From Larix sibirica (Eukaryota; Streptophyta; Pinopsida; Pinales; Pinaceae): a DNA stretch of 25,157 nt. The position numbers were made by a program, and so were the translations under genes. A model generated the notes under the pieces. The model had not been told where the DNA came from and searched no databases. It saw nothing but the letters and a program-made list of their open reading frames with translations. Below, piece after piece: positions 1 through 10,569 of this stretch. Location of the stretch: NCBI GenBank assembly GCA_004151065.3, contig NWUY0300026567.1:27848-53004 (forward strand), written 5' to 3'. The stretch's first letter is position 1; each line of letters starts with the position of its first letter.

Positions 1-333
1 TGCGAAGAAGCCCTTTCCTAGGAGATAAGAGTTAACTTCCTCTGAGATTAGGGGTCTCCAGTTTTTTTGAACCCATGTATGAGTAGCTTTTGGAGAGGAC
101 CACAGACCTGTGAATTGACATATTAAACCTCGTTCTGAGAGGTTAAGAGCAGTTTTGCAAGGTTGCTCGATTGGGAGTGCTATCGTGGGTATTTCAAAGA
201 GATTTTTCACGAATTTTTTTTCTTTTTTTTTGAGAAGCCGACAAAGTCTTTTTTCCTTGCTCAGAGATGATATTCATGAATTCATTGAGTTTGGATGGGG
301 GGCAGGGGGACTAGGGTCCCCATCAAAAGCCAT
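1..333 (-). pseudogene. L1-type LINE ORF1, 5' part (DUF4283-like), runs off the left edge
   Basis: Read on the minus strand from an ATG at 333-331 (A at -3, G at +4, a good plant start context), one frame runs to base 1 with a single stop, TGA at 276-274. The protein starts MAFDGDPSPPAPHPNSMNS. A lysine-rich stretch follows (LLKKKEKKFVKN, about 240-200), and then a segment typical of the DUF4283 domain of plant LINE ORF1 proteins: CQFTGLW near 120, THTWVQKNWRPLISEEVN near 80-30, and YLLGKGFFA at the edge. It aligns by eye with the DUF4283 segment of the plus-strand LINE at about 4614-4740, where NWAPIIGYRLEIYIMSKGW matches NWRPLISEEVNSYLLGKGF. In the family, ORF1 is an RNA-binding protein of the retrotransposition particle. 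The rest lies outside the window. The longer reading from 477 starts at TTG, has stops just upstream, and is probably 5' UTR read through. Confidence 0.72.
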
Positions 334-560
334 GATAGGGTCGAGCCCCAACCTGTGGCCACGATCGGGTTTCTTCCTGCTGGTCAAGGCGAGATCCGTC
401 AGAAGAGACCAGATCACGTTTAGCAAGGTTGCAGAGCCTTCATCGGAAGCTCCCGCCAGTACGCTCAGAGTCTCCAATGTGCTTGATCTCTGTTTCCTCT
501 ATCAGCTCGATACTCTAGGTACCATCTTAGAAATGAGGGGAGTGCTCAAAAAATAGAAAA
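334..560 (-). other. Probable 5' UTR of the minus-strand LINE
   Basis: This stretch lies upstream of the ORF1 ATG and is clearly more GC-rich than the DNA to its right. In the ORF1 frame it is open from 477 but has no ATG, and stops lie just beyond (about 478-500). The composition changes at an A-rich run near 545-572, a plausible element boundary. No target-site duplication could be tested because the 3' end of the element is outside the window. Confidence 0.45.
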
Positions 561-639
561 AAAAAAACAAAATTATAAGGAAAATTCATTTATGTAAGTT
601 GTTTTGTTTTGTAGATAGAGTCATGTGCTCATCGTTCTT

Positions 640-1190
640 TCACTCCTTAGATCTTTAGGAAGTAACTAGTTCAAACCAAGTGAAGTGTTTGTCGGAGTTT
701 CAAAAGCTTATTATCCCAAGAATTGGTTGTGGATTTTTTTTTCTTTTGGTAAAGATAAAGATCATGAAATGGAGTATCTTGAGTTTTGTTGATGTTGATG
801 GTACTTTATATCCATTGATACCATCACTTATGAATGTCATAACATCAACATTACAATGAAAGTCTATCCATAGAAGTTGCTTAGGAATGTAGGTGGAATA
901 ATTAATACAATGTCTTTTGAGGCTATAATAGATCACAAGTTCAAACCAAATGAAGTGTTTGTGGGGTTTGTAAAGGCCTATTATCCTGAATATAATTGTC
1001 CTTGGCCATCACTTACAAATTTCATGTCATAACATAAACATTACAAGGAAGTCTATCCATATAAGTTGTTTAGGCATATAAGTGAGATGGTTTTCCCAAC
1101 ATCCTCCAATCCTTTAAATCTCTAGGTGGTCCCAAGTTCAAACCAAATGAAATGTTAGTGGGGGTTGTAAATCCCTAATATCTTGACTCA
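640..1190. repeat. Three diverged copies of an interspersed or tandem repeat
   Basis: A block beginning with the shared core AGTTCAAACCAA and continuing TGAAGTGTTTGT (or close variants) occurs near 669, 930 and 1135. In each copy it is followed by TTATTATCC-like sequence. The first two copies share a second block: CCATCACTTA, CATAACAT, AACATTACAA and GTCTATCCATA, near 820-885 and 1005-1065. The third copy is truncated. The core GTTCAAACC fits the RNA polymerase III B-box consensus, but no A box or poly(A) tail is evident, so I do not call these SINEs. No coding potential is seen. Confidence 0.6.
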
Positions 1191-1498
1191 AGAGGTTTTT
1201 AGTTCCAAAGAAGGGTATAGCTCCACTAGAAAGTATGTAACTGCGTTATTTCTAAGTATGTCGATTCAAGATTAATCCTAAGCCCCAATGGCCTATTGGA
1301 TACCTATCCTATGGAGAAGAGAAAAACAAATCTAATTTTTGCCACCTAATCTTGCTAGTTCTTGCCACATCCTTATGGGGAAACATTGTTATTATCTGGT
1401 GTAGTGTTTTGCTTAGCTCAACTTTATTTATCTTATCCAATTTAATTTGTATATATTATCACGTGACATTAAGTGTGAGAATATTATTGCCCAAAGGG
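1191..1498. other. Unassigned intergenic DNA
   Basis: AT-rich sequence with no open frame of note and no repeat I recognise. It ends at the left flank of the SINE-like element. Confidence 0.5.
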
Positions 1499-1707
1499 AT
1501 TGGATCCATTGGTGAAGAGTGAGGATCTTTAACAAATGGGCAAGGTTCAATTACCATGAGGGTTTATCCTGAAGCCACGGGGTCACCTTGAGGTAGTGGT
1601 CGAACATGTGGTTGCACCTAGAGAGATTGTATTAAATGGTCTTGTGAGTCGTGACACATCAGTGGATCAAAGTCCACCCCCGTGTCCTTCAGAAAAAAAA
1701 ATTGGAT
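1499..1707 (+). mobile_element. SINE-like element with A tail and 7-bp flanking duplication
   Basis: The body (about 1506-1692) is GC-richer than its surroundings and ends in an A run (1693-1701). ATTGGAT occurs immediately before it (1499-1505) and immediately after the tail (1701-1707), as expected for a target-site duplication. GGTTCAATTACC near 1545 resembles a pol III B box with one mismatch. A convincing A box was not found. There is no coding capacity. SINEs are mobilised in trans by LINE machinery, and a LINE lies nearby, but I cannot show a shared 3' tail. A 7-bp match can arise by chance, so the boundary is tentative. Confidence 0.55.
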
Positions 1708-1762
1708 TGGGTGTTAGGGAGGGGCACTTGTTAGGCCTTTTGGTTGACATGGTATGATATCA

Positions 1763-1792
1763 TGGAGGAAGCATGTAGTGTTGTTTCCTCCA
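1763..1792. repeat. Short inverted repeat (hairpin)
   Basis: TGGAGGAA (1763-1770) and its exact complement TTCCTCCA (1785-1792) flank a 14-base loop. The palindrome ATGATATCAT lies just upstream at about 1754-1763, and a C-rich run follows at about 1804-1822. No target or function is evident. Confidence 0.5.
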
Positions 1793-1896
1793 CGACATAT
1801 GATCCCCCATGCCCCCCCCACCACCTAATGCCATTACTCATGTTTCATGTTGCCAAAAGTTCAAGCTTTGGGGAGTAAAGATGCATAAGTAGGGGA

Positions 1897-2645
1897 ATGA
1901 TGAAGCAAAATAGTGACTTGATGGTTTTAATGGCAGTTGGGAAGAGCCTCATCTTGGTTGAATTTAGCACCCGCTACATCAAGGATAACAACAATTCCAT
2001 CTGCAACAAGTGTCGACAGACAACAAATGGTGTAGAGATTTTGTTGCTTCTTGGGCGAACAAAAGCGACAAGAGAGACCCTAACTCTTAGCGCTCAAGTT
2101 CCACCGACCCTCAGTGATATCTTTATGGTTAGTGAGGTCATCACTCAATAGGTTTCCACATCTTGACAGATGGCTCAGACGAGGAAAAACACAGACCATT
2201 AGGGTCACAATGCTTAGCCCGAGTCTTAGCTTGGAAATGATGGTAACAAAAGGGGTTGTCGTGGAGGGAGGCAAAGCCACTATCTCAGGGTTAAATTGGA
2301 GGTTGATGTTGTTGTGGCCACCTTTCAGGAATACAGTCTTAGAGTTGGTTCAACAGGAGAATGCCCATATGGAGACTTGGGTGAAGCAGGAGCAGGAAAT
2401 GGTTGACGAGGATGATATCATTATGGAGATGCACCCATGCTTCCTACATCTGGGTAACACCAGAACCAGGGAAACCAAATATCCTAAGGTTGCAAATGCA
2501 TTGGCAAATGAAAATGTTGTTGGGAAAAACCCTCGTGGAGAGCAAGGAAGAAAGGAAAGAGATCCTCTTACAACTAGATGAATTGCAAGGCCATTTGAAC
2601 CAGCTAGACCTGGAGATTAACTTAATCGCCAGGGCCACCACATGA
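1897..2645 (+). pseudogene. Coding-like remnant, family not recognised
   Basis: This stretch is richer in G and C than its flanks and holds overlapping open frames that break into one another. An ATG at 2170 (MAQTRKNTDH) opens a frame rich in Gly, Arg, Asn and Gln with at least eight stops, reminiscent of the N-terminal part of some plant Ty3/gypsy Gag proteins. A second frame, open from about 2114 to 2581, carries the acidic stretch VDEDDIIMEM near 2400. A third, ending at 2645, ends in a heptad-like EERKEILLQLDELQGHLNQL that could form a coiled coil. The likeliest reading is one old gag-like gene with several indels, but no diagnostic motif such as a CCHC box or protease site is present. 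Confidence 0.35.
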
Positions 2646-3665
2646 TTTAAGTTTGCTTGATACGAACACACTAGGAAAGCCCATTCTATAAAGGCTCTTG
2701 CTAGCATCAACTTCTCTGCTCCAAATGCATCTTAGCACACTTAGGTTCCTTAGGAATTTTTCATTATTATGCATCTCAAGCTATAAAAAACAATTGAGGT
2801 TTTGTTCTTGCTATTTGGACAATTTCAGAATTATCCTAGGCTAGCTAAGCACAGATATAACTTCTGTTATAAAACTAGTAAAACTATTATTTTGTAGGTA
2901 GTTTGGTTTCCCAAGTGACAAGCCACCCAAACTTAGCTATGTACAATCATTTTCTTTCTTTTGGTAATATAACATCTGGCTAGTTTTAAAAAAATGTGAA
3001 AATAATATTGATATTATATCAAGTGCTTTGCTTGATGTGAATATATTTATCTTCTCTTTTTTATTGAGGTTTCTCATAGTAAAATACCAAATATTTAAGT
3101 TAATTGAAATGTGGTTCACTAATAAATATGTGATTTTTCTTCTAGTAACCCAACTAATAAGAAAAAATATGTACTTAATTAATATTAAAAATGGAGAAAA
3201 CCAATCTAAAATCTTGGAATAGTGATTTTGGAAAGTTTGGAAGTGAATGTAACACAAGGTATTGTCAATATAGGAGAAAAATGGTTGGAATGTGAATGTC
3301 TATTAAGATATTTTGAAGGCAAAAGAGCATTGTAAAGCAGTGTCGAGACGATTTTGCAAGGGTTTAGAGGTAAAGAGGCAAATTGTTTTTAGCTCAATAA
3401 TACCTAAAGCATACTTAAGGTGTCTACCCCTTCCAAAAATCATACTAAACATTTTTTCCATCTTCAAATGCAAACTTAATAATATGTGAAACTTTTTGAC
3501 TAAGCGAAAAAGTCATATCGTACTTTGATAGAGATTATCTTTTTTTTTTCCCTTAGTAATACTATAAATAAATAAAATGAAACTTCTTAAAATATTCATA
3601 AAATCTTAAAAATAACAAAAGAAAAAACAACGCACAATCTTATGCAAAGGTTTGTGTGTGATTAT
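2646..3665. other. AT-rich spacer, nothing recognised
   Basis: About 1 kb of strongly AT-rich DNA with long A and T runs. Small open frames on both strands at about 2937-3257 are rich in Ile, Phe, Lys and Asn as composition alone predicts, and show no motif. I see no gene, RNA or clear repeat. Confidence 0.55.
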
Positions 3666-3747
3666 TCCATTAGTTTGAGGCGGGATAATGGAGGAACCGC
3701 ATCGTTTTAGTCTGGTAGAACTGGAACCATACAGTTTTATGAGGAAT

Positions 3748-3861
3748 GGGACATAGGTTTCTTCTGTTATTGGGGTAGCTAGTTTTATGCGAACTACATA
3801 AGGGAGGGGACATAGGTTTCTCTATCATGTTGGTTTTCTTCGGTTTTTTGGGTAGCTAGTG
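3748..3861 (+). repeat. Short direct repeats in the LINE 5' UTR
   Basis: GGGACATAGGTTTC occurs at 3748 and again at 3807. GGGTAGCTAGT occurs at 3773 and again at 3850. Together they make two imperfect copies of a unit of about 60-77 bases. Repeated units in 5' UTRs often belong to internal promoters of LINEs (family knowledge). No promoter motif is visible here. Confidence 0.5.
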
Positions 3862-4163
3862 TTTTGTTGGTGGTTGATGGTCCTTCTGGTCAAGGATTGC
3901 TAAGTATAACCTAAACCAGGTGGGTATTATATTTCTTCTGGTTGTTGAGTGGGCTATTGTCCAACCAAAAGCTGTGGGTTTTTTTTTATATCGAAAGACC
4001 CTGTTTACTTTCAGTATTGGTCAGTTTCTTCTGGTGGGGGTGTGAACCACCCACCAAAAAAGCTCTGTCTCCAACGTTTGGATTGCGAGTGCCCTGTTTT
4101 GTCTTTTTATCGGGGGGACAACTATACTTGCACATTTTTTGGTGTATCTTTCTTGTAAGTGGG

Positions 4164-6086
4164 ATGGAACATAACCCTGTTTTGCAGCTGGTGGTTTCCA
4201 CCTTGGGGGATACACAGGCATCTGACAAGTGGTGGGAAAGAGCTGGTATGCTTAAACCGGATGATGAATATTGGCGCTTGTGGAGGGCACATGCCTCACA
4301 TGCTGGAAAACAATCTGGGAAAGATGCCATTCCTTTGAAGAATGTCACTGATGGACAAAAAGCTCCTCACCAGAATCTAGAACTTAAGGGGACTGGGGTT
4401 TCTGACGAAGGTTCTACTCTCCCCCCTCCCTCACTACCTAGTGTTCCCACTCAAAAAAACTCATCTCAACAGTGCCCAGTACACAGACAGGTGGTGTCTT
4501 TTCGGCATAAACAGAAGTGGAAGATGCGCAGTCATGGGGATGAATTGTTAATGGATAGGTTGTCTTATCTAGAGATTATTGCGGCTTTATCCCTCAAAGG
4601 ATTGGTTGGATAATTTAGTTATGGTGCCATGAACCCTAGGGACATTGACTAGTGGGTGTCTCAAAATTGGGCGCCCATCATCGGTTATAGACTTGAGATT
4701 TACATTATGAGTAAGGGATGGTATGTCTTCTATTTTCGCTTGGAAGCACATACCTCCTTGATTTTGGGGCAAACGTGGATCCATGGCAATGGGAGTCTAA
4801 TGCTCAAGAGATGGCGTTTGGGTTTTGATCCAAATTCGGAGAAGCTACGTTTTAGACACATTTGGGTGCTTCTCCCTAACTTTCCCTTGGAGATGTGGCA
4901 CCGAGAGGCCTTTGTGGCTGTGGCGAACCACTTGGGATGTTTTTTACATATTATTGATGGAACCCTAAATGGTATGGATCGTAGAGTTCGTAGGGTTTTG
5001 GTGGAGATAGATATGTCTCTGGGTCTGTTTGAATCCCTGGCTATCAACTGGCGGAACAGGAAATATACACAGGTGTTGGATTACTGGGGCCTCCCTTTTC
5101 GATGCTCAAAATGTAAAGCGGTGGGCCACCTTTGGAGGGATTGCTTGACCTATAGCTCTGGTTCGGAATGGGAATCCTCAAATGATATCCAGGCCTGGTC
5201 TTTGAACAGTAGCCCTGATTCGGGCTGTGAAGATTTTGTGTCTACTCCTGCAAATTGTGCGCATCCTAGCATGGTTCTGGACCACATCGATTCTTCTACT
5301 CTTATTGGTAAGCTCACTCATCTGGATCCCTCATTTACCTCCTCCTTATCTCATGCTAATTTAACTCATCTGTCAGGTTAAGATGGGAAAGGGGAAAGGA
5401 TCGGTGATGGGATAATTGGAGGTCCCCTTACTTTTTACTTAGGTATTGGTGGTCCTCCCTCTGCTCCTTCAATCAACCCTTCAATCCCTTCTCCTTATAT
5501 TGGTCCTTCTTCATTACCCTGTGGGGATTTCCTTGGCGATGGGGGTGGGGAAAACCTTATTTCCTCAGCGAATCCTTTTCACAATCCGGTTCTTTCCTGT
5601 CTGAGGGTTTCTCCTCCTTCGAGTTTTCCACCCGAGTCTCAATATTTGATTCCTCCTTCAGCCAATGTACTGGAGGATGTTGGGGTTGGATGCTTATCCC
5701 CTGATACCATCCCTTCTACGAAGCTAGTTACTTCTCCGGGGGCTCCTACGACTGTTTTGTCGGGTCCTTCCTATGTGGATATTGTAAAGCAAAAAACTCC
5801 ACTTACTACTTAAATTGCAAATATCCCTACTGATGGGGGTATCCTGGGGGAGACACAGGCTCTTCCGGCTGAGGGTCTCTCTGATGGCTTATCGATCAAA
5901 TGTGTTAGGAGGGGGGGTATTACACAATTATCTCCCATTAAGACTTGCAGTGAAAGAAAGGGTAAAGTGCTCACTATAGACAAACCCCTTCCAGGTACAT
6001 CTTTGGCTTATGATTCACTTTCTGGTTCCCTCGATACCAAATGGGATCTTATAGACATGAAGGCCCTTGCCTGGGTTAAACAATGA
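4164..6086 (+). pseudogene. LINE ORF1 protein, DUF4283-like with CCHC zinc knuckle, broken by stops
   Basis: The chosen start is the ATG at 4164 (MEHNPVLQLVV). The open frame extends further upstream only from a non-ATG codon in the UTR. One frame runs uninterrupted by indels to TGA at 6084-6086, with in-frame stops at about 4611, 4650, 5379 and 5811. The N-terminal ~150 codons are polar and basic. A DUF4283-like domain spans about 4614-5060 (SQNWAPIIGYRLEIYIMSKG; FRHIWVLLPNFPLEMWH; FVAVANHLGCFLHI). A CCHC knuckle, CSKCKAVGHLWRDC (CX2CX4HX4C), sits at 5103-5144. The remaining ~310 codons are a Pro/Ser/Gly-rich tail. In the family this protein binds element RNA. The final bases overlap the ORF2 start codon. 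Confidence 0.8.
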
Positions 6087-9000
6087 CCTTTTTCTCTCTC
6101 AATATTAGAGGGATTGGGGGGCCTAAGAAAATATTGGCCCTCAAAGGTATTCTTGATATTTGGAAACCTAATATTATATTTCTACAAGAGACTATGGTTT
6201 CGGCGGAAAAGGCTCGGGTCTTCTTCCAAAACATTAGAAAAGATTGGGTAATTTTTTCGACAGGTGCGGTGGGACAGTCCAGGGGGCTCATGTCGGCCTG
6301 GGATCCAAAAATTTATCAACTTTCTACTTTCGTTTCTCAACTAAGGATTTTATTGGAAGGTCACATGTTGGGGTTTGCTGGTGTGGTCAATCTACTGAAC
6401 ATCTATGGTCCTTATTCTGATCGTAAAAATTTTTGGGACATGGCTAAAAGGTCGGGTCATTTAAGTATGGAAAATCTCATTCTGGATGGTGATTTCAATC
6501 TCACATTATCTTCCACCGAAACCAGGGGTCTCAATGTTAGATGGGACAAACATTGCACTTATTTTCTTGATTTTTTTGTAGAGCTGGGGCTTAATGACAT
6601 TATGCCCACTCCTATGATCCTTACGTCGAGTAACTGCCGTAAAGGTGACTAGCTGGTATCCAAACAGTTTGATAGGTTTTTCATCAGTGACTCTCTGCTA
6701 CACAAGATAAATAAGTTTCGATCATGGAAATTCCTCTCCACTATATCGGATCACTCTCCCATATTAATGGAACTACAATTCAGCGGTACCGGAATCCCTT
6801 TACCTTTCAAATTCAATCATTCTCTACTTAAGATTGAGGAATTTTAGGATTTTATAAGATCAGTGTGGAATAGCTTCCAGGTCTTGAGGGGCTTGTTGCC
6901 ATCTTTTTTGCTTGTTCAAAAATTGCGTTTGCTTAAACAAGAGGTAATTTGCTGGGAACCGTCCATAAAAAAATCGGAGAAGATGGAACTTTCCATCATA
7001 AATTCCCAGATTAATTCTTTTCAACATTCCCATCTGGGTGGTCCTTTTCCTGTGGAGGCTCGGTCTACTCTCATAGACTTGGAAGGAAAACGACTTCAGA
7101 TCCTTCAAAGAGAGGAAGAGTCTTGGCACTTGAAGAGCAGGGCTCTATGGATTTCCCTGGGGGACCACAATACAAAATTTTCCATCTTTTTGCTAGTAAT
7201 TGAAGGATCAATAGTTCTATTTGGTATTTGAAGGATAAATATGGGGTTTTGATTTCCGATCAGAAGGATTTACAAGCGGCCGCGACAAGGTATTTTAATG
7301 AATATTATCATAACCCCTCGACTTCATCTGTGAGAGATCAACTACAGGTTATTAAGGAATATCCATGATTTTTTTCTGAGCAGGAGGGGGATGATATATT
7401 ATTACCAGTTACCTTGGACGAGATTCACTCTGTTCTCTGTGGTTTTGCTAAAGATAAAAGCCCCGGTTCAGATGGATGGACCGCGGAACTCTATTTGGAT
7501 TTTTTCGACTTATTGGGACCTGATATTTTGGCTATGGTGGAAGAAACAAGATTGAAAGGGGAAGTGTCTGCAGCTCTTAATGCAACATTTCTTGTTTTGA
7601 TCCCAAATGTCTCTCATCTGACATCCTTCGAGGACTTTCGACCTATTTCACTATGCAATCTGATCTACAAAATAATTTCTAAAATTATTGCTAACAAGAT
7701 TAAGTCGGTTCTTTCTAGGTGTCTCACACTGGAGCAATTTGGCTTTTTAGATAACAGGAAAATCCTGGATGTTGTGGGGGGTGGCACAAGAGGCATTTCA
7801 CAGTATTAAATCAAAAAAATTCGAAGCCTTAATCCTACAGTTGGATCTTACCCGTTCTTATGATAAGGTGGATTGGTCTTTTCTCAGGATGGCTCTTCTA
7901 TAGATTGGACTTCGATGGGGTGTCATCAAATGGATAATGGCATATATATCAACAGTAAATTATTGCATCCTCATCAACGGGTGCCCTACTGATTTTATGT
8001 CAAGCCAAAGGGGCCTTCAGCAGGGTTGCCCACTGTCTTCTTTTGTGTTCTTGATTGTGATTGAAGGCTTAAGTAGGCTAATAAAAAAGGCAAAGACAAA
8101 TTCTCTGCTATCTGGTGTCCAGGTATCTCCAAACACAACTATTACTCATCAATTATTTGTTGACGATGTCATACTGTTTGGAATTGAAAATTTACAGGAA
8201 TGGACTCTTCTCAAGGTTCTACTTAAGCTATTTTGCCTATCCTCTGGTATGACCATTAATGAATGAAAATCCAAAATGCTAATGTACAAATTGGGGGAAC
8301 TCCAGCATACAGATTTCTCTAATTTGTTTCCATACAGGTTTGTTGATCTGAATGCTGGCATAAAATACCTTGGTTTTTACTTAAAACCAAATGGTTACCG
8401 AGTGGCTTATTGGACCTGGCTATTGCAAAGGTTTGATAAGCGAATTCATCACCGGTAGTGGCGGTGGTTATCTAGTGGTGGCCGACTGACCTTGGTTAAG
8501 TATTTCCTTCAAAATATGGGCATTTACTGGTTCTCTCTATGCAGAATTCCAAAATCGGTTTTAACAAGTATTCGACGGAAGATTCACCATTTTATTTGGT
8601 TGGGTGCTGGAGGTCAAAAATATCATCTAGTGGAGTGGGCGAAGTTGGCCCAACCTTTTGAGATGGGAGGCTGGTTGATAAAAAACATTCACTACTTCTC
8701 TACAGATTTATTGTCCAAGAGTTTATGGCGAGCTCTATCGGTGGATTGCGTCTGGGGCTCTATCCTCAAAGACAGATATTTGGACATCTTTCTACCATTG
8801 AGTGGATTCGATCTAAGGATAAGAAGACAAAAGGTGTATCCAACATATGGGTTGGTCTTCTTTCGTCATTTCCTGTTATGGCGGAGTGGTTGGCTTGGAT
8901 TCCTGGCAGTGGTTGTAATATTTTGATTGGAGAATATCCAATCGTGGGAGGTCCTCTCTCTTTTAGATTATCTCTTGAACTATTATCACATTTGAGAGGC

Positions 9001-10121
9001 TGAGGCTATCAACATTTAAATCACATTCTACTGGACAACAATCCTGACAAAACTTTCGATGTATGGCTCGATGTGACTCAAATGGGTCTTCATGGAGGCT
9101 TCGAGGAGTGGAACATATACACTCTGGACCTGTACAGAGTGAATATCAGAGTTTCAAATCGTGAGGACACTCTCCTTTGGATCTGAAACTCCAGGGAAGG
9201 GTCTATTATCGCCAAATTTGCATATGAAGCATTATTATCTGGTTCTTGTTCGGACACGAAGTGGTGGCATTGCAGTTACTGGAAATGGCGTCTTCCCCTT
9301 AAAGTGAAGATCTTTGTGTGGTTTCTATTGGAAGGAAAAATATTGATTTGGAGCAATTTACAAAAACATGGCTTCTCGGGTCCTGATATTTGCACCCTTT
9401 GTAACCAAGCTTCTGAATCTTTTATCCATCTTTTTGTTTCTTGCTCATACTCTGTAAAGGTCTGGTCGATCATCTGCTCTACTTTGGATCTTCCTCAGGA
9501 GTGGTTGGGAGACACTATCCAGGATTGCTTCATTAGATGGTGGTGGGCCAACAAAGATTTTGGAGAATTGGCATGCTTTTCAGCCTGGGCTATATGGAAT
9601 TCTTGAAACTGTCTTATTTTTATGGTGTTTCATCCGATCCTAATCGGATCGCTTGTTTAGTTATCTCACAATTTCAGGAATGGGCTGGGCCTAGATTATT
9701 GAAGTCTCCAGCTACTAATCAGGCCGGTTGGCCACCACTTTTAATTAAGACGGGAAACTGAGCCTGTTTCGATGATGCATACCATCGAGAGACCGGTAGA
9801 TGTGGTGCCGGTGTTTTCATCGAATTAGCAAATGGTGACCTTGTTCATCTTTGGATGTCCGATGGTCCTGGTACAAATACCAAGGGGGAATTGCTGGTTC
9901 TTTTTTTGGCTCAATAATCCAATATCTCTTTCGAACAGGTTGCTGGGGATGCTTCAACCATCGTCGACTGGGCTATTGGGAGTGGTTCTATCCGAGCTCT
10001 GGCCCTCTCTTCTTGGTTGGATCGAACTCGTTTGCTTCTGGATTCATGCCCTTGGACTTCCTTCATTCACATTTTCAGAGAACATAATTTGGAAGCGGAT
10101 GGGATTTCACGTCGAGGTTAG
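6083..10121 (+). pseudogene. LINE ORF2: APE endonuclease, reverse transcriptase, zf-RVT, RNase H (decayed)
   Basis: Starts at ATG 6083 (MTFFSLNIRGIGG). Endonuclease, ~6083-6780: SLNIRG, FLQET, NIYGPY, DGDFN, FDRFFIS and SDHSPI all remain. Reverse transcriptase, ~7390-8460: DKSPGSDG, FRPISLCN, motif A LQLDLTRSYDKVDW (Asp codon 7844), QRGLQQGCPLSS, and motif C FVDDVILFG (8156-8182). zf-RVT, ~9250-9600: KVKIFVWF, then CTLCNQASESFIHLFVSC. A C-terminal RNase H follows and is described separately. Frame changes occur near 7180, at a G run near 7775, near 8800 and near 9610. Stops occur at 6650, 6847, 7201, 7366, 7901, 8264, 8456, 9001, 9184, 9759, 9915 and 10119. The last TAG may itself be a mutation, since the frame stays open to 10376. 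In the family, the protein nicks target DNA and primes cDNA synthesis there. Confidence 0.85.
9765..10121 (+). other. RNase H domain at the C-terminus of LINE ORF2
   Basis: In one frame between the stop at 9759 and that at 10119 the sequence reads ACFDDAYHRETGRCGAGVF, NTKGELLVL, VAGDASTIVDWAIGSG, then FIHIFREHNLEADGISRRG. These are the positions of the RNase H active-site acids: Asp in CFDDA, Glu in KGELL, Asp in GDAST and Asp in EADGIS. One TAA (9915) interrupts it. RNase H would remove the RNA strand during cDNA synthesis; only some plant L1 clades carry it. Confidence 0.75.
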
Positions 10122-10569
10122 TTGGCTCAGGAAGGTCACATTTTCTATAAGATCTGTTCTGGCCCAGGTGTCCTCAGCTGGGTTTTTGGCACTTGTTCCC
10201 TTCCTAAGCCCTCTTCTATTTTTTGCGGCTGTATTTTTTCTCCTTTTTTGGCTTCTCGACAATATTTTTCTCCTTTTTTTGGCATCTTGGTATGCCTGTG
10301 GCTGTTTATTTTGCATGTCTTCTTGGACATTATGTTTCCGTTTCTTTCTGTCCCAATCGGACCCTTGCTGGTTTAAGGACTAATCGTCAAACTGCTGGTT
10401 ATCTGAGGACCGGTTTGTCCCTCGCGATGTAATCTTCACTGGGTATGCGGGTAGTGGTTTGCTTTTATTGAGATTGCTCTGTTTCTTTGTGGATGCTCCT
10501 AGACATTATGGTTTTCTGTTTATGCTGAACTTTAATATGATGTATCGACATTTTTTATTTGAAAAAAAA
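10122..10569 (+). other. LINE 3' UTR and poly(A) tail
   Basis: T-rich sequence with no conserved motif, although it stays open in the ORF2 frame until 10376. It ends GACATTTTTTATTTG followed by nine A. The following DNA is abruptly AT-rich and unrelated, marking the 3' end of the insertion. Confidence 0.65.

Larger units (their letters stand above)
3666..10569 (+). mobile_element. Near-complete L1-type LINE (non-LTR retrotransposon)
   Basis: The order is a 5' UTR of about 500 bases, ORF1 (4164-6086), ORF2 (6083-~10121), a 3' UTR, and a terminal run of nine A at about 10561-10569. Domain order (DUF4283-like plus CCHC knuckle; then APE endonuclease, reverse transcriptase, zf-RVT, RNase H) is that of plant L1 elements. 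Composition jumps in GC at both ends against AT-rich flanks. The left boundary is set by composition and the start of the 5' UTR repeat. I could not find a target-site duplication by eye. The copy is inactive because both ORFs carry stops and frameshifts, yet almost every family motif is still legible, which suggests moderate age. Confidence 0.85.

Noticed and set aside
155-556. Plus-strand 133-codon open frame
   Set aside because: Antisense to the minus-strand LINE ORF1 and its 5' UTR, with no motif of its own.
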